A model generated the notes under the pieces. The model searched no databases. It saw only the letters and a program-made list of their open reading frames with translations, and had not been told where the DNA came from. The position numbers and the translations under genes are program-made. A DNA stretch of 51,832 nucleotides from Desulfobaccales bacterium (GTDB lineage Bacteria > Desulfobacterota > Desulfobaccia > Desulfobaccales > 0-14-0-80-60-11): the NCBI GenBank assembly GCA_041648175.1, contig JBAZPO010000022.1, positions 1-51,832 of the forward strand, written 5' to 3'. Positions 41,175 through 50,779 of the stretch are shown here, in pieces; the stretch's first letter is position 1, and each line of letters begins with the position of its first letter.

Positions 41175-41640
41175 CGCGGCAAGGACGAAAATGCGCTCAA
41201 ACAGATAATTGGGTAGCTAGTCACTATCCTTGAATACCCCCTTCTCTCTGCAAGGTTTTTTCAGATAGATAGTTACCATTTCTCGCAGGTGGCATGTCCA
41301 TGCGGCCACAATCTTCACTAATCGAGCCATTATCAGGGGTATTGGTATTGGTTCAAAAGCTCGGCTGTAATGAAGTAATTGGTTCTGGGAGTTTGGTATG
41401 CCAAATGGTTTTGGAAAATTATTTTTTCGACGAAATTTATGCTATCATGCATCTCGCTTTCAAAGGAGAAAAATTCTTGTGTAAAACTCTGAACCAGAGT
41501 TCCCATTTTATTGAACGCGTTGGCCTTGGCTGACTCATATTCTCGGCAAATAAAAAGTTAGTTTCCTTGGTTAATTTCTTATATCGGTAGGTATTTGCCT
41601 CATTATCAACCTATTATAATACGTATAGCTATTTGAATAT
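41175..41640. other. AT-rich gene-free stretch before the glycan cluster
   Basis: 466 bp without a convincing gene. A short open stretch at 41294-41533 has no ribosome site or recognisable motif. The base composition changes here from GC-rich to AT-rich, and a promoter for the cluster should lie in this stretch, but I found no clear one. Confidence 0.5.
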
Positions 41641-43323
41641 ATGCAAAATACAAATAAATATCTAAATAGAGAGATTATCACTTTTGCTTGGTTAAACAGT
41701 TATGCTATTTTATATGTGTTTTTGATTAAAAATATACTGAGCGGGAGTGAAAACCCCAGTGTATTTTATGTATTATTCGCCAAATATGAGATTTTAATTT
41801 TCATTTTAATTTATATTATGCTCGCTCTTGTCTATTTAGCAATAAATAAAATCAACTTTATGGCTTCGGTTCATAAAAAGCATAGTGTATTAACCTTAAC
41901 AACAAAAGTTAATTTTTGTTTACCTGTTGCTACGTTTATAATTACGTTTATCGGGACCTTTATTGTTTTTCACAATTACCCATTAGCCATGGATGAATAT
42001 GCCCCTCAGTTTCAGGCGGCGATATTTGCAGCTGGAAGACTAAAAGCTGTGGTGGCACAGCCCTGGCGGGAATTTGCTACCTCATTACAACCTATCTTTA
42101 CGGTCTATGACAACAGTTCGCATAGTTGGCATCAAGCCTATTTGCCGGTTTATGCGGCCATTAGAGCTCTTTTCTTGAAATTGGGTTTTGCTTCAGTCAC
42201 AAACCCATTTCTGGCCGCGTTAAGCGTGATCTTTATCGGACTGGCAGCCAGAAATATCTGGCCTCGCGAGAAAAATGCACCGCTCTTGGCCATGCTCCTG
42301 TTGATGTCTTCCTCACAATTTTTGATAACTTCCATGACTGGATATTCAATGCCGGCCCATCTTCTCCTTAATATTGTCTGGATCTATTGCTATACTCACA
42401 AGCAGGAATTTTTAGGGTTTCTTTTGCCGATTATCGGCGTTATTGCTTTGGGGGTCCATAACCCGTTTGTCCACGCCTTGTTTGTGGCGCCATTTTTATT
42501 ACGCATTTTAAGGGAACGGACCTGGAAATTTTCCCTTTATGTTGGCGTGATTTATGGACTGGGAGTTTTATTTTGGTTCTATTATTGGAAAGTTATCTGT
42601 CCCATTCCAAGTCTCGGCTCAACTAATAATCATGTCAGGATATTTGGTCCTCCAGGATTAATCCAATTATTAATAATTCAACCCATTAATTTATTTTTGA
42701 TAATATCATGGCAATCGCTGGCCATCACTATTTTGGCTTTTTTGGTCATCAGGAAATGGCGGCAGATAGGTTCTCTTCAACATGATTTGTTCTGGGGATG
42801 CGCTCTGACGTTTGGGTTTTATTTCTTTTTTGCTTCCGACCAGGGACATGGCTGGGGATACCGTTATATATATGGAGTGCTGGGCAATCTCATCTTACTG
42901 GCAGCGGCTGGCTGGTATGAGTTGCGGGAAACCATCGGCGTTGAAAAGGCCGTTAATTTTATGGTAGTTACCCTGGCATTGGGCCTATTCATCCAGTTTC
43001 CCATCCGATGCGTCCAGGCCGAAGCCTTTGTCCGTCCTTTTGCTGCCGGCATGCATTACCTAAAGAGCCGGCCTGAACCTTTTATTCTCATAGATAAAAA
43101 GGAAATCTGGTACTCGCAGGATTTTGTCAGGAACGACCCCTTTCTCTGCAATCGGCCCAAGTTTTTTTCCAGTAACAAATTGTCCGAGCACCAGTTGGAA
43201 CGACTGAAGAAGATGGGAAAGTTGTATAAAGTTGAATCGGAAGAATTGGCGAGGTTTGGCTTGGTGAGAGGTGGGCTTTCTGGAACCGAAAAAGAGCAGG
43301 AAAAGGGAGCAGCAGCACCTTGA
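41641..43323 (+). CDS. Polytopic GT-C-type membrane glycosyltransferase-like protein
   Basis: A 560-residue protein with about eleven to twelve hydrophobic segments and an acidic motif in the first large loop, NYPLAMDEYAPQFQAA (Asp-Glu), as in PMT/ArnT-like GT-C enzymes. Those use lipid-linked sugars on the outer face of the membrane. A hydrophilic C-terminal part of ~90 residues follows the last helix. Codon use is AT-rich. The start ATG 41641 has no obvious ribosome site, so an inner Met could be the true start. The donor and acceptor are unknown. Confidence 0.72.
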   Translation: MQNTNKYLNREIITFAWLNSYAILYVFLIKNILSGSENPSVFYVLFAKYEILIFILIYIMLALVYLAINKINFMASVHKKHSVLTLTTKVNFCLPVATFIITFIGTFIVFHNYPLAMDEYAPQFQAAIFAAGRLKAVVAQPWREFATSLQPIFTVYDNSSHSWHQAYLPVYAAIRALFLKLGFASVTNPFLAALSVIFIGLAARNIWPREKNAPLLAMLLLMSSSQFLITSMTGYSMPAHLLLNIVWIYCYTHKQEFLGFLLPIIGVIALGVHNPFVHALFVAPFLLRILRERTWKFSLYVGVIYGLGVLFWFYYWKVICPIPSLGSTNNHVRIFGPPGLIQLLIIQPINLFLIISWQSLAITILAFLVIRKWRQIGSLQHDLFWGCALTFGFYFFFASDQGHGWGYRYIYGVLGNLILLAAAGWYELRETIGVEKAVNFMVVTLALGLFIQFPIRCVQAEAFVRPFAAGMHYLKSRPEPFILIDKKEIWYSQDFVRNDPFLCNRPKFFSSNKLSEHQLERLKKMGKLYKVESEELARFGLVRGGLSGTEKEQEKGAAAP

Positions 43324-43506
43324 GGCAAGGCTTACGGAGCCATCAGCCACTCTCTGACCGAGGTAGTCAAGGGAAATATCGGACTCCAGCCCCTCCAGAG
43401 AATACAACCCTGCAGCTGGGCAGAAATAATTATCTAAATTGGGATTTTATTTAGTCTCTGACCTATAATTTAATTTGAAGCGGATTTTTTCTGAAAGGAT
43501 GCTGGA

Positions 43507-44478
43507 ATGTATAAGAATGATATCTCCAAATACTCGAAGAATTATCGAATTGCCATTTTGATCCCCTGCTATAACGAGTCAGCTACAATTGCCACGGTTA
43601 TCTCTGACTTCCGTAATATCCTATCTGATGCCGATATCTATGTTTGTGATAACAATTCAAATGATGGCACAGCGCAAATAGCCGAGGCAGCTGGCGCCAT
43701 TGTCATGTATGAGTCAAGAAAGGGGAAAGGATACGCGGTAAGACGCCTCTTGCATGAAGTTGATGCCGATTTATTTATATTGGTTGATGGTGATTCTACA
43801 TATTATGCCAATGAATTACCAAAGCTTATTTCGGAAATTATTTTAAAAAAAGCCTTTATGGTTGTTGGGGTTAGAAGGCCTATTGATCCAAAGGGATCCT
43901 TTCGCCCTTTACACCAATTAGGCAATAAATTAATAACTAAAATTATCAATCTATTATTTAATACGAATCTTACTGATGTATTGAGTGGTTATAGGGTTTT
44001 GTCCAGAAATTATGCTAAGGTGGTGCCATTTTTAAGTAGGGGCTTTGAAATTGAGACTGAGATGACTTTACATGCGCTTGAGTTTGATTTGCAAATAAGT
44101 GAAATACCTGTTTCATACGGTAGTAGGCCCCAGCAGAGTATATCTAAGTTAAGTACCTACCGCGATGGACTTCTGATATTCAAGACTATTTTTAGTATTT
44201 TTAGAGACTGTAGGCCGATGTTGTTTTTTGGAACAGCATCGTTGATGCTGATATTTGCAGGTTTACTATTAGGCATTCCAGTAATTATGGACTTTTATAA
44301 GACTGGAATGGTTGGCAGGTTCCCAACCGCTATTTTGGCAGCTAGTTTAGAACTTTTGGCCTTTCAAATGATAGGAGTTGGGTTGGTATTAGAGACTATG
44401 GCCCGACAACGGCGCTTTTTTCAACAATTTTGGTTGAAACATTTTGGAACAGACTCGCCTTCTCATATTGAATCATAA
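43507..44478 (+). CDS. Family 2 glycosyltransferase, membrane-associated
   Basis: GT-A fold enzyme similar to dolichol-phosphate mannosyltransferases (DPM1/GtrB-like), loading a sugar on undecaprenyl phosphate. Motifs: AILIPCYNESATI, VCDNNSNDGTA, ILVDGDSTY (DxD region) and VLSGYRVLSRNY. Two C-terminal TM helices (LMLIFAGLLLGIPVIMDF and the stretch around ILAASLELLAFQMIG) anchor it. AAGGA precedes ATG 43507. Length 323. AT-rich. A polyprenyl-phosphate-sugar product could feed the GT-C protein just upstream. Confidence 0.87.
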   Translation: MYKNDISKYSKNYRIAILIPCYNESATIATVISDFRNILSDADIYVCDNNSNDGTAQIAEAAGAIVMYESRKGKGYAVRRLLHEVDADLFILVDGDSTYYANELPKLISEIILKKAFMVVGVRRPIDPKGSFRPLHQLGNKLITKIINLLFNTNLTDVLSGYRVLSRNYAKVVPFLSRGFEIETEMTLHALEFDLQISEIPVSYGSRPQQSISKLSTYRDGLLIFKTIFSIFRDCRPMLFFGTASLMLIFAGLLLGIPVIMDFYKTGMVGRFPTAILAASLELLAFQMIGVGLVLETMARQRRFFQQFWLKHFGTDSPSHIES

Positions 44479-44578
44479 AGCAATAACTTGGAAGACATAC
44501 AATGAAAGGGAGCATCGTATTTTTTGTTAGGCTAGAGAATCACCAACTTAACAGTCTTATAAAAAGAGGAAACTAACG

Positions 44579-45730
44579 TTGGAGGGAAGCTTGAGCCCAA
44601 AGCCGAAAATCGGCATAATCACCAGCTTCATGCCTCCACATCTTGGAGGTTTAGAAGTTTTAGCGGAAAACCTCTTTCACGCATATCGAGAGGCGGGCTG
44701 CGAGGTACGTTGGGTGGCCAGTCGGGAGCCAGCCACTACCCCGAGCTTCAATGACGGGCGCATCCGTGTCTCATGCTGCAATTGGTCCGAACGCTGGCTT
44801 GGCGTACCCTGGCCTGTATGGGGGCCTCAAGGGTGGCGTCAAATATCTCAAGTCGTTCATTGGGCCGATATCCTCCATATCCATGACTGTCTTTATATGG
44901 GCAATATAATAGCAGCAGTACTGGCAAGGAAAGCGCATAAGCCGTGTATCCTATCTCAGCATATTGGCTTTATCACTTACCGTTCAAGAATACTTAACGC
45001 CATCGAGAACCTGGCTTACCGGACCGTTGGGCGAGCAGTGATCCGTTTAGTCTCGCACGTAATCTTTTGTACTCCACCGGTTGAAGAGTTCATCAGGGAA
45101 TTTTTAGGAATCTCACCCAACAACGCCACTATAATCCCTTATGGGATAGACATCGAGCGGTATCATCCGCCTACTTCTGAGGAACGGGCTTTGGCTCGCC
45201 AGAGTTTGGGTTTACAGAACGGGCCTAAGGTAGTATTGTTTGTTGGCCGTTTGGTAGAAAAGAAGGGGGTCGACTTATTTCTGGAAGTAGTTCGTGGGAG
45301 GCCTGACCTGCACTTTCTCATGGTGGGCGATGGACCGCTTCGTCCTCCGGTCCTAGAAAATCTCACCTGGTTCCCCTATATCTTCCAGGATCGCATGCAG
45401 TTGGTTTACCAGGCCGCGGATGTATTCTTATTGCCTTCGCATGGCGAAGGATTCCCGGTGGCCGTTCATGAGGCATTGGCTACCGGATTGCCAGTTTTGG
45501 TTTCAAAAGGAGAGCCTTTCACCGCGATCCTCGCACAAGGGAAAGCTGGTCTTCCGGTGGAGCGACTGGCAGCATCGTTCTCTGAAGCATTAACTCAGGT
45601 ATTTGAGATACCCGGATTAGCCGTTTCTCTCGGCAAAAACGGCAGAGAGCTGGTGGCACAAAAGTGGAGCACCCAGTTAATGGGAAATAGATATCTCCGG
45701 GTAATTGGAAGTTTAACAAGAAAAGAATAA
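44579..45730 (+). CDS. Family 4 glycosyltransferase
   Basis: GT-B fold, retaining nucleotide-sugar transferase. N-domain FMPPHLGGLEVLAENL (glycine-rich acceptor loop), C-domain FVGRLVEKKGVDLFLE and the E-x7-E motif SHGEGFPVAVHEALATGLPV. Length 383. The start is TTG: 44579 has AGAGGA at good spacing (8 nt), while TTG 44591 follows GGAGGG closely. GC content is higher than in the previous gene. Substrate unknown. Confidence 0.87.
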   Translation: MEGSLSPKPKIGIITSFMPPHLGGLEVLAENLFHAYREAGCEVRWVASREPATTPSFNDGRIRVSCCNWSERWLGVPWPVWGPQGWRQISQVVHWADILHIHDCLYMGNIIAAVLARKAHKPCILSQHIGFITYRSRILNAIENLAYRTVGRAVIRLVSHVIFCTPPVEEFIREFLGISPNNATIIPYGIDIERYHPPTSEERALARQSLGLQNGPKVVLFVGRLVEKKGVDLFLEVVRGRPDLHFLMVGDGPLRPPVLENLTWFPYIFQDRMQLVYQAADVFLLPSHGEGFPVAVHEALATGLPVLVSKGEPFTAILAQGKAGLPVERLAASFSEALTQVFEIPGLAVSLGKNGRELVAQKWSTQLMGNRYLRVIGSLTRKE

Positions 45731-45771
45731 ATGAATAATGTTAATTGAAAATATTTTAATATTTATACTCA

Positions 45772-45856
45772 TTGCCAAAAGTTTTTTCTTATTAACCCCT
45801 CACCCTACCCTCTCCCACAAGGGGAGAGGAGAATTAGAGGAAAAAACTTTTGGCAA
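45772..45856. repeat. Hairpin element with 17-bp perfect inverted ends
   Basis: TTGCCAAAAGTTTTTTC (45772-45788) and GAAAAAACTTTTGGCAA (45840-45856) are perfect inverted repeats. The 51-bp centre is the cccctcaccctac...ggggagagg hairpin that recurs elsewhere in the window (30228, 23588, 51050). It lies directly before the methyltransferase gene. Confidence 0.75.
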
Positions 45857-45885
45857 ACGTTATAATTTTCCAAAAGATAATCCTT

Positions 45886-46716
45886 ATGAATATTCATAAA
45901 TTCGCAACGTCCATAGATCACTATTTCCAAGTTTCTGCCTATGACTTATGTACGCAAGATAAAATTCCGATTCTTAAGAGAATGATAGGACCTAAATGCG
46001 ATGGCCCGATACTTGATATTGGTATCGGTACGGGTTATTTAACTTACCGTGTCTTCGGTGATCGGCGTATAGTCTGTTTGGACTTGCATGAGCCCAACTT
46101 GCGCAATTTGCGGGAGAAGATTGCCCGTCTTTCTCCCAGCATCTACCCGATGTGTGTAGTGGCAAGAGCTACTCACCTGCCTTTCAAATCAGCCGTTTTC
46201 AGAAACATTCTTTGCAGTGAAGTGCTCGAGCACCTGGAGGATGATCAGGCGGCTGTAAATGAAATTGGGCGCGTGCTTGCTCCGTCTGGGCGAGCAGTCG
46301 TCAGTGTGCCATACAGCGGGTTGGGGTTTGCAAGTTTTTTGGAGGTGCTGAGAATAAAAACTGTCCACGATTTTCCGGGACCGGAGCGCCATTTCAGGTC
46401 GGGCTACGATGAGAATTCATTGCGGAAAGTTTTTAATAAAAATGGATTAATAATAAAACAGTCAGCATATTATTTGCGCTTTTTTACTCGACTTGTTACC
46501 GATATTATTAGCATTATTAATATATTGTACCAACGCCTCAAATACCATAGAAAGTCATGGACCTGGTCAGAGATTGCAGAGCTAGAGGGGGGCATGGCCT
46601 TCTCGGCCTATGTGGCCATTTTCAGAATTCTATGGGGCTTTTCAAGGCTTGACTACCTTTTGCAGCGGTTCCGGGGTTTTGGAATAATCGTAGCAGTTGC
46701 CCATACGGATAATTAA
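45886..46716 (+). CDS. SAM-dependent class I methyltransferase
   Basis: Rossmann-fold methyltransferase. Motif I is ILDIGIGTGYLTYRV, with the acidic residue after beta-2 in VCLDLHEPN and motif IV-like LCSEVLEHLEDD. The family is methyltransferase 11/25 type. ATG 45886 gives 276 residues and has no clear ribosome site; TTG 45850 sits within the repeat element. Its glycan-cluster location suggests it modifies a sugar or polyprenyl lipid. AT-rich. Confidence 0.83.
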   Translation: MNIHKFATSIDHYFQVSAYDLCTQDKIPILKRMIGPKCDGPILDIGIGTGYLTYRVFGDRRIVCLDLHEPNLRNLREKIARLSPSIYPMCVVARATHLPFKSAVFRNILCSEVLEHLEDDQAAVNEIGRVLAPSGRAVVSVPYSGLGFASFLEVLRIKTVHDFPGPERHFRSGYDENSLRKVFNKNGLIIKQSAYYLRFFTRLVTDIISIINILYQRLKYHRKSWTWSEIAELEGGMAFSAYVAIFRILWGFSRLDYLLQRFRGFGIIVAVAHTDN

Positions 46717-46743
46717 TGAGCTCCGGGGGCTTCATCACCGACC

Positions 46744-47730
46744 ATGTTTCCTTCTAAAGATAGGGCACCAGGGCTTCCTGTAACTGGCTTCTCCTTTCCC
46801 GGCCTGAAGAGATTCCTGGCTAAATTGTGGCCGCTCCTCCTGGCCCTGGCCATTCTGGCGTATTTATTCGCCCGCATCCCCCGGGCAGCTTTATGGGACG
46901 CCCTGGCGACCGGTCCGTGGCTCTGGTTGGGAGCCTATAGCGTATTTGTGGTGCTCCTTGCCCTCCTGGCTGACGTCTACGCTATGGATATGGCTCTGAC
47001 CGTCACAGGTCTTAATCTACGGTTTTCCCAAATCTTTCTGGTGCGCGGGGCCACCTATCTCTTGGGCTTACTCAATTACTCTCTGGGACAGGGGGCCTTC
47101 GGTGTTTACCTACAACGTTCCGGAGTGCCAACGGTACGGGCCGCCGGAATTATGCTGTTTTTGCTCATCGTAAACTCCGGTATGTTTCTGTTAATGTCTT
47201 GCCTGGGTGTGTTGGCCGGCGCTTTTTTCGGGGGGAGCTTTTCAAGGTTCGCTTCTCTGGCCTTTGGGTTGACTGGCTGCCTCCTGGCTTACCTGAGCGT
47301 GGTCTCGCTGCGTCCCAGATTTTTGCAGAGTTGGCGACTGATTGCACCTCTCTTGGAAGCCGGCTTAGGCGGCCACTTGCGGGCGGCAGCAGGAAGAATG
47401 CCGCATGTCTTGGTCCTGATTCTCACCTTTTGGGGAGCGCTTCAACTTTGGGGTATTCCAATCCCTTTGCTGAAGGGGATAATCCTGATCCCGGTAATCC
47501 TTTTCCTCAGTGCTCTACCGATCACCCCTGCAGGCCTGGGAACTTTCCAGGGAAGCATGGTCTTGTTAATCAGTCCTTACGTGCCGCTGGCCAACCCCGA
47601 AGCCCGAGCCGCCACAGTGCTGGCCTTTAGCCTGGTCTATCATTTTTTGGGAATCATCATTCAGGCCATCCTGGGTCTCTGGTGTTTTCAGAAAATCGGC
47701 CGTCTTGATTCTTTTCGATCATGCCTATAG
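46744..47730 (+). CDS. Lysylphosphatidylglycerol synthase TM-region (UPF0104/flippase-like) protein
   Basis: A polytopic protein of 328 residues with about eight hydrophobic segments, starting LWPLLLALAILAYLFARIP, and the family motif LSALPITPAGLGTFQG near the C-terminal side. The family includes MprF transmembrane domains and polyprenyl-lipid flippases/AglD-like proteins. It is the last gene of the glycan cluster and could move or hold the lipid carrier. GC content returns to normal. Confidence 0.8.
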   Translation: MFPSKDRAPGLPVTGFSFPGLKRFLAKLWPLLLALAILAYLFARIPRAALWDALATGPWLWLGAYSVFVVLLALLADVYAMDMALTVTGLNLRFSQIFLVRGATYLLGLLNYSLGQGAFGVYLQRSGVPTVRAAGIMLFLLIVNSGMFLLMSCLGVLAGAFFGGSFSRFASLAFGLTGCLLAYLSVVSLRPRFLQSWRLIAPLLEAGLGGHLRAAAGRMPHVLVLILTFWGALQLWGIPIPLLKGIILIPVILFLSALPITPAGLGTFQGSMVLLISPYVPLANPEARAATVLAFSLVYHFLGIIIQAILGLWCFQKIGRLDSFRSCL

Positions 47731-47778
47731 TCGTGTTGGGCTGATTTCAAAATGGTTTTACTGCATTCTCCAGCCTCA

Positions 47779-47913
47779 TACTAAGTTGCGCTCATAGAAG
47801 TAAGAAAAGCTCACGGTCTGTAGTGGAGTACCCGAGTGTGCGCCCAACCTGAGGGCGGACACATAGGTCCGCCCCTACAAAAATTAAATTACCTGTTTGA
47901 TCGCAGATTGGTA
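47779..47913 (+). mobile_element. MITE-like element, copy 5 (complete)
   Basis: 135 bp, left end TACTAAGTTGCGCTCATAG, diverged right end TTTGATCGCAGATTGGTA. The flanks are TCA on both sides (47776-47778 and 47914-47916), so the target duplication is TNA, not only TAA. The internal ggcggac/gtccgcc hairpin is conserved. Confidence 0.88.
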
Positions 47914-47921
47914 TCAGCCGT

Positions 47922-49073
47922 TCAATAGCGGAAGACGGCGGCGAGCAGCGTCTCATCCGGCACCTCGGAGGGCTCCACGGCGTAAACCGCGCCGCCGTTC
48001 AGCAAGGTTTGGGTGGCGGCCAAGTCCAGGAGATCGAAGCTACCGGGCTGGGGCGCCTCATGGAGGTTCACCTGGTTGGCGCCCGGATCGTAGTCGCCCC
48101 ATTGCTGGCGAGCCACCGCCACAAACAGGCACTCCACCCGGCCATGATACGCCGCGGGCACGATCTCCCCGGGGTCATAGGAGGTTCTGCCAGTGCCGGC
48201 CAGTTGCCGATAGCGAGCCGCGGCCTCTTCTTGCTCCCGTTTGAAGTAAGGCTCCACCTGGGCCCAGGCCTGCCGGTGCAGATCCTCGGGGTTCACCCCT
48301 TCAGGGTTGCCGGGAATCCCGCCGTTCAGCAGGTGCGGGTAGGTGTTCACTTCCTTGTAAATCGGCAGGAGATACTCGACCCCGGCCAGAACCAGGGGAG
48401 ACTGGGCCTCCCGCAACAAGTCCCGCAGTCCCTGGTCAATCTGGCGGAAATACCGCTGGATTCTGTCCTTGGCATCGTCCGCGCTCTGGCCGTGAAACAT
48501 GGCGGCCCGCTCGCCTCTGGCGCCGCCTGTGCCGATGCCAGTGCGAAATTGAAGTTGCTTGATCAGTTCATCGTATTTCAGGGCGTCCGCCAGACTCTTG
48601 GGTACGCCCTCCGGGTCGTCGATGGCGCTGAGGCCAAAGGGGGACCCCTCAAAAAGCTTGACCGCATTCTGGCTCAGGGCCAAAACAAAGAACTCTTTGC
48701 CCCCCAGAAAACCCAAAAGGGGTTTTACGTGGAAACGATGCGCCACCACCACCAGGGACTCGAAGCTGGTGGGCAACTGGTACTGGCGAAATATGCCGGG
48801 AGAGATGAACAAGGCCAGCCCGTCACGTTTGTCTTTCCAGAAAGGGATAGCCCCCAAGAGCCGGGTGGCCGGTTCCAGGAGCGCCTCCGCCTCAGCCAGG
48901 CGCAGGCCGTAAGCCTGGAGGGATTCTTGGGCCTGGCGCAACAAATTTTTCAGCCGGGTGCGGTCTTGTTGATTTTCCGTGGGAATCCGGTGGGTAGGCA
49001 TATAGACGGACACACACGGCACCTGGGACGATTCTACCAGGGTCCTCAGCTCCTCTCGGGTAAATATTCTCAT
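47922..49073 (-). CDS. Bacterial archaeo-eukaryotic release factor (eRF1)-like protein
   Basis: A 383-residue protein of the baeRF group, host-factor type, with eRF1 domain-2/3-like folds. Visible: CVSVYMPTHRIPTENQQDRT (N-terminal, shown to 20), LALFISPGIFRQYQLP, KEFFVLALSQNAVKLFEG, LAGVEYLLPIYKEVN and GRVECLFVAVARQQWG. Predicted role in ribosome rescue or translation control in bacteria; not shown experimentally here. Start ATG 49073 with GAGGAGG upstream. It stands alone on the minus strand. Confidence 0.83.
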   Translation of the reverse strand: MRIFTREELRTLVESSQVPCVSVYMPTHRIPTENQQDRTRLKNLLRQAQESLQAYGLRLAEAEALLEPATRLLGAIPFWKDKRDGLALFISPGIFRQYQLPTSFESLVVVAHRFHVKPLLGFLGGKEFFVLALSQNAVKLFEGSPFGLSAIDDPEGVPKSLADALKYDELIKQLQFRTGIGTGGARGERAAMFHGQSADDAKDRIQRYFRQIDQGLRDLLREAQSPLVLAGVEYLLPIYKEVNTYPHLLNGGIPGNPEGVNPEDLHRQAWAQVEPYFKREQEEAAARYRQLAGTGRTSYDPGEIVPAAYHGRVECLFVAVARQQWGDYDPGANQVNLHEAPQPGSFDLLDLAATQTLLNGGAVYAVEPSEVPDETLLAAVFRY

Positions 49074-49235
49074 ATCCGCCTCCTCTGATCATCTGATGGG
49101 ATTGTTGGAAGACCCGGGTGGCAGCGGAGACGTTGAGGCAATCTGCGTGGGCCCCCGATGCCTCAACTCCCTCAACCCCTTATCGCAGGGTGGAGGGAGT
49201 CGGCGGCACCAAGCCAGGGGGCATCTGGCATCGGC

Positions 49236-50228
49236 TTACCCTTTAGCGAGCCGCACAGCCTCCCGCACCATTTGATTGGTATAACCCCACTCGTTGTCGT
49301 ACCAGCTAAAAATTTTGACCAGGTCGCCGTCCACCACCTGGGTCATGCTGGGGTCAAAAATGGAGGCATGGGGATTCATGATGATATCGGACGACACGAT
49401 GGGGTCTTTGGCATACTCTAAAATCCCCTTATAGCGCCCCTCGGACTCTTCCAGAAAAATCTTGTTGATTTCCTCCACCGTGGTGGTTCGCTCGGTCACG
49501 AACACCAGGTCAGCCAAAGAACCGCACGGCACAGGGCAGCGTACCGAGACCCCGTCGAATTTCCCTTTATACTGGGGCAGCGTATTGGTGGTGGCCACCG
49601 CCGCGCCTGTGGAGGTGGGCACCAGGTTAGCTGCGCCGGCCCGGCCGCGCCGCCATTTCTTGTTGGGGCCGTCCACCATGGCTTGGGAGGAAGTGTAGGC
49701 GTGGATGGTGGTCATGACCGCTTTCTTGATGCCGATCCGCCGTCCCATGACCTCGACCACCGGGGTGATACAGTTGGTGGTGCAGGACGCGCAGGAAATC
49801 ATGCGGTCATCGATCCCCGGCTTCGTTACTCCATGGACGATGCAGCAGACTTCCGGTCCCTTGGGTGGCGCCGACAGCATCGCATATTTGGCCCCTGCGG
49901 CAATATGTTTGCTCAGCCCCTCCGCCTGGGTGAACAGCCCGGTGCACTCCAAGGCGATCTCCACCCCCAGGTCTTTCCAGGGCAGTTGAGCCGGGTCCTT
50001 GACACTCAAGAATTTTATGGACTTGCCAGCAACTTCCACGTTGTCGCCACTGGCAGCCACCCGATGCTTATATACTCCATACACTGTGTCATAATTCAGC
50101 AAGTAGACCAGGTTACCCAGCTCCATCAGATCGTTGACCGCCACCAGCTCCAAATCCGGGTTGTCCATAATTACCTTGAAAGCTGCCCGGCCAATCCGTC
50201 CCATACCGTTAATCGCCACCTTGGTCAT
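49236..50228 (-). CDS. gap: Glyceraldehyde-3-phosphate dehydrogenase
   Basis: Glycolytic/gluconeogenic NAD(P)-dependent dehydrogenase. The NAD domain begins VAINGMGRIGRAAFK and has VAVNDLMELG after beta-2. The catalytic Cys is in SCASCTTNCITPV and the substrate region in TSTGAAVATTNTLPQYKG; WYDNEWGYTNQM is at the C-terminus. ATG 50228 has AGGAGG upstream. Length 330 is standard. Promoter at 50263-50292. The upstream universal-stress gene is on the same strand, 83 bp away. Confidence 0.95.
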   Translation of the reverse strand: MTKVAINGMGRIGRAAFKVIMDNPDLELVAVNDLMELGNLVYLLNYDTVYGVYKHRVAASGDNVEVAGKSIKFLSVKDPAQLPWKDLGVEIALECTGLFTQAEGLSKHIAAGAKYAMLSAPPKGPEVCCIVHGVTKPGIDDRMISCASCTTNCITPVVEVMGRRIGIKKAVMTTIHAYTSSQAMVDGPNKKWRRGRAGAANLVPTSTGAAVATTNTLPQYKGKFDGVSVRCPVPCGSLADLVFVTERTTTVEEINKIFLEESEGRYKGILEYAKDPIVSSDIIMNPHASIFDPSMTQVVDGDLVKIFSWYDNEWGYTNQMVREAVRLAKG

Positions 50229-50262
50229 AACCAACCTCCTCAACAAAGTTCATGTCATGCCC

Positions 50263-50292
50263 ATTATAGTCTCATGTCCTGATTATACGCAA
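50263..50292 (-). promoter_or_regulatory. gap promoter
   Basis: Minus strand TTGCGT (50292-50287), 18-bp spacer, TATAAT (50268-50263). It lies between the stress-protein stop and the gap start. Confidence 0.6.
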
Positions 50293-50311
50293 ATGAGCTT
50301 TTTAATTATTT

Positions 50312-50779
50312 TTATTCTTCTGGCGCCGTGATGGTCAGCACGGGGCAGGGCGCATGCCGCACCACCTTTTCGGCCACGGAGCCGAAGACCAGCCGCCGCC
50401 AGCCCGTCTCGCCGTGCGAGGCGATGACGATGAGGTCCACGTGCTCTGCCGCGGCGATCCGGAGGATTTCCGGTGCGGGGTCTCCCGTGGTCACAACATC
50501 CCGGGTGCGCACTTCCGGCGATACCTGGTGCGACACCAGCTCCTTGAGCATCTTCTCCGCATATATGGCCAGCTCTTGCTGATACAAGGGCACGTCGAAA
50601 CTGGTGGCCACCGGCGGGTCGGCGTAGGCGTGGGGGCCAGGCAACTCCGGAACGGCATGGGCTACGAGCAATTCCGCCGAGAAATGCCGGGCCAGTTCCT
50701 CGGCGCGTTTTAAGGCAACCAGGGCAGGTTCACTAAAATCGGTGGGACAAAGAATGCGCTTAAAGGGCAACATGAACAC
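50312..50779 (-). CDS. Universal stress protein (UspA family)
   Basis: An alpha/beta ATP-binding-type Usp of 155 residues. Motifs: FKRILCPTDFSE at the N-terminus and the ATP-binding signature SHGETGWRRLVFGSVAEKVV with PCPVLTI near the C-terminus. GTG 50779 has GGAGG seven bases upstream, better than the ATG two codons inside. Probable stress-linked role; single-domain. It may be cotranscribed with gap. Confidence 0.87.
   Translation of the reverse strand: MFMLPFKRILCPTDFSEPALVALKRAEELARHFSAELLVAHAVPELPGPHAYADPPVATSFDVPLYQQELAIYAEKMLKELVSHQVSPEVRTRDVVTTGDPAPEILRIAAAEHVDLIVIASHGETGWRRLVFGSVAEKVVRHAPCPVLTITAPEE

Noticed and set aside
41294..41533. 79-codon open reading before the glycan cluster
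   Set aside because: No ribosome site, no motif, atypical composition.
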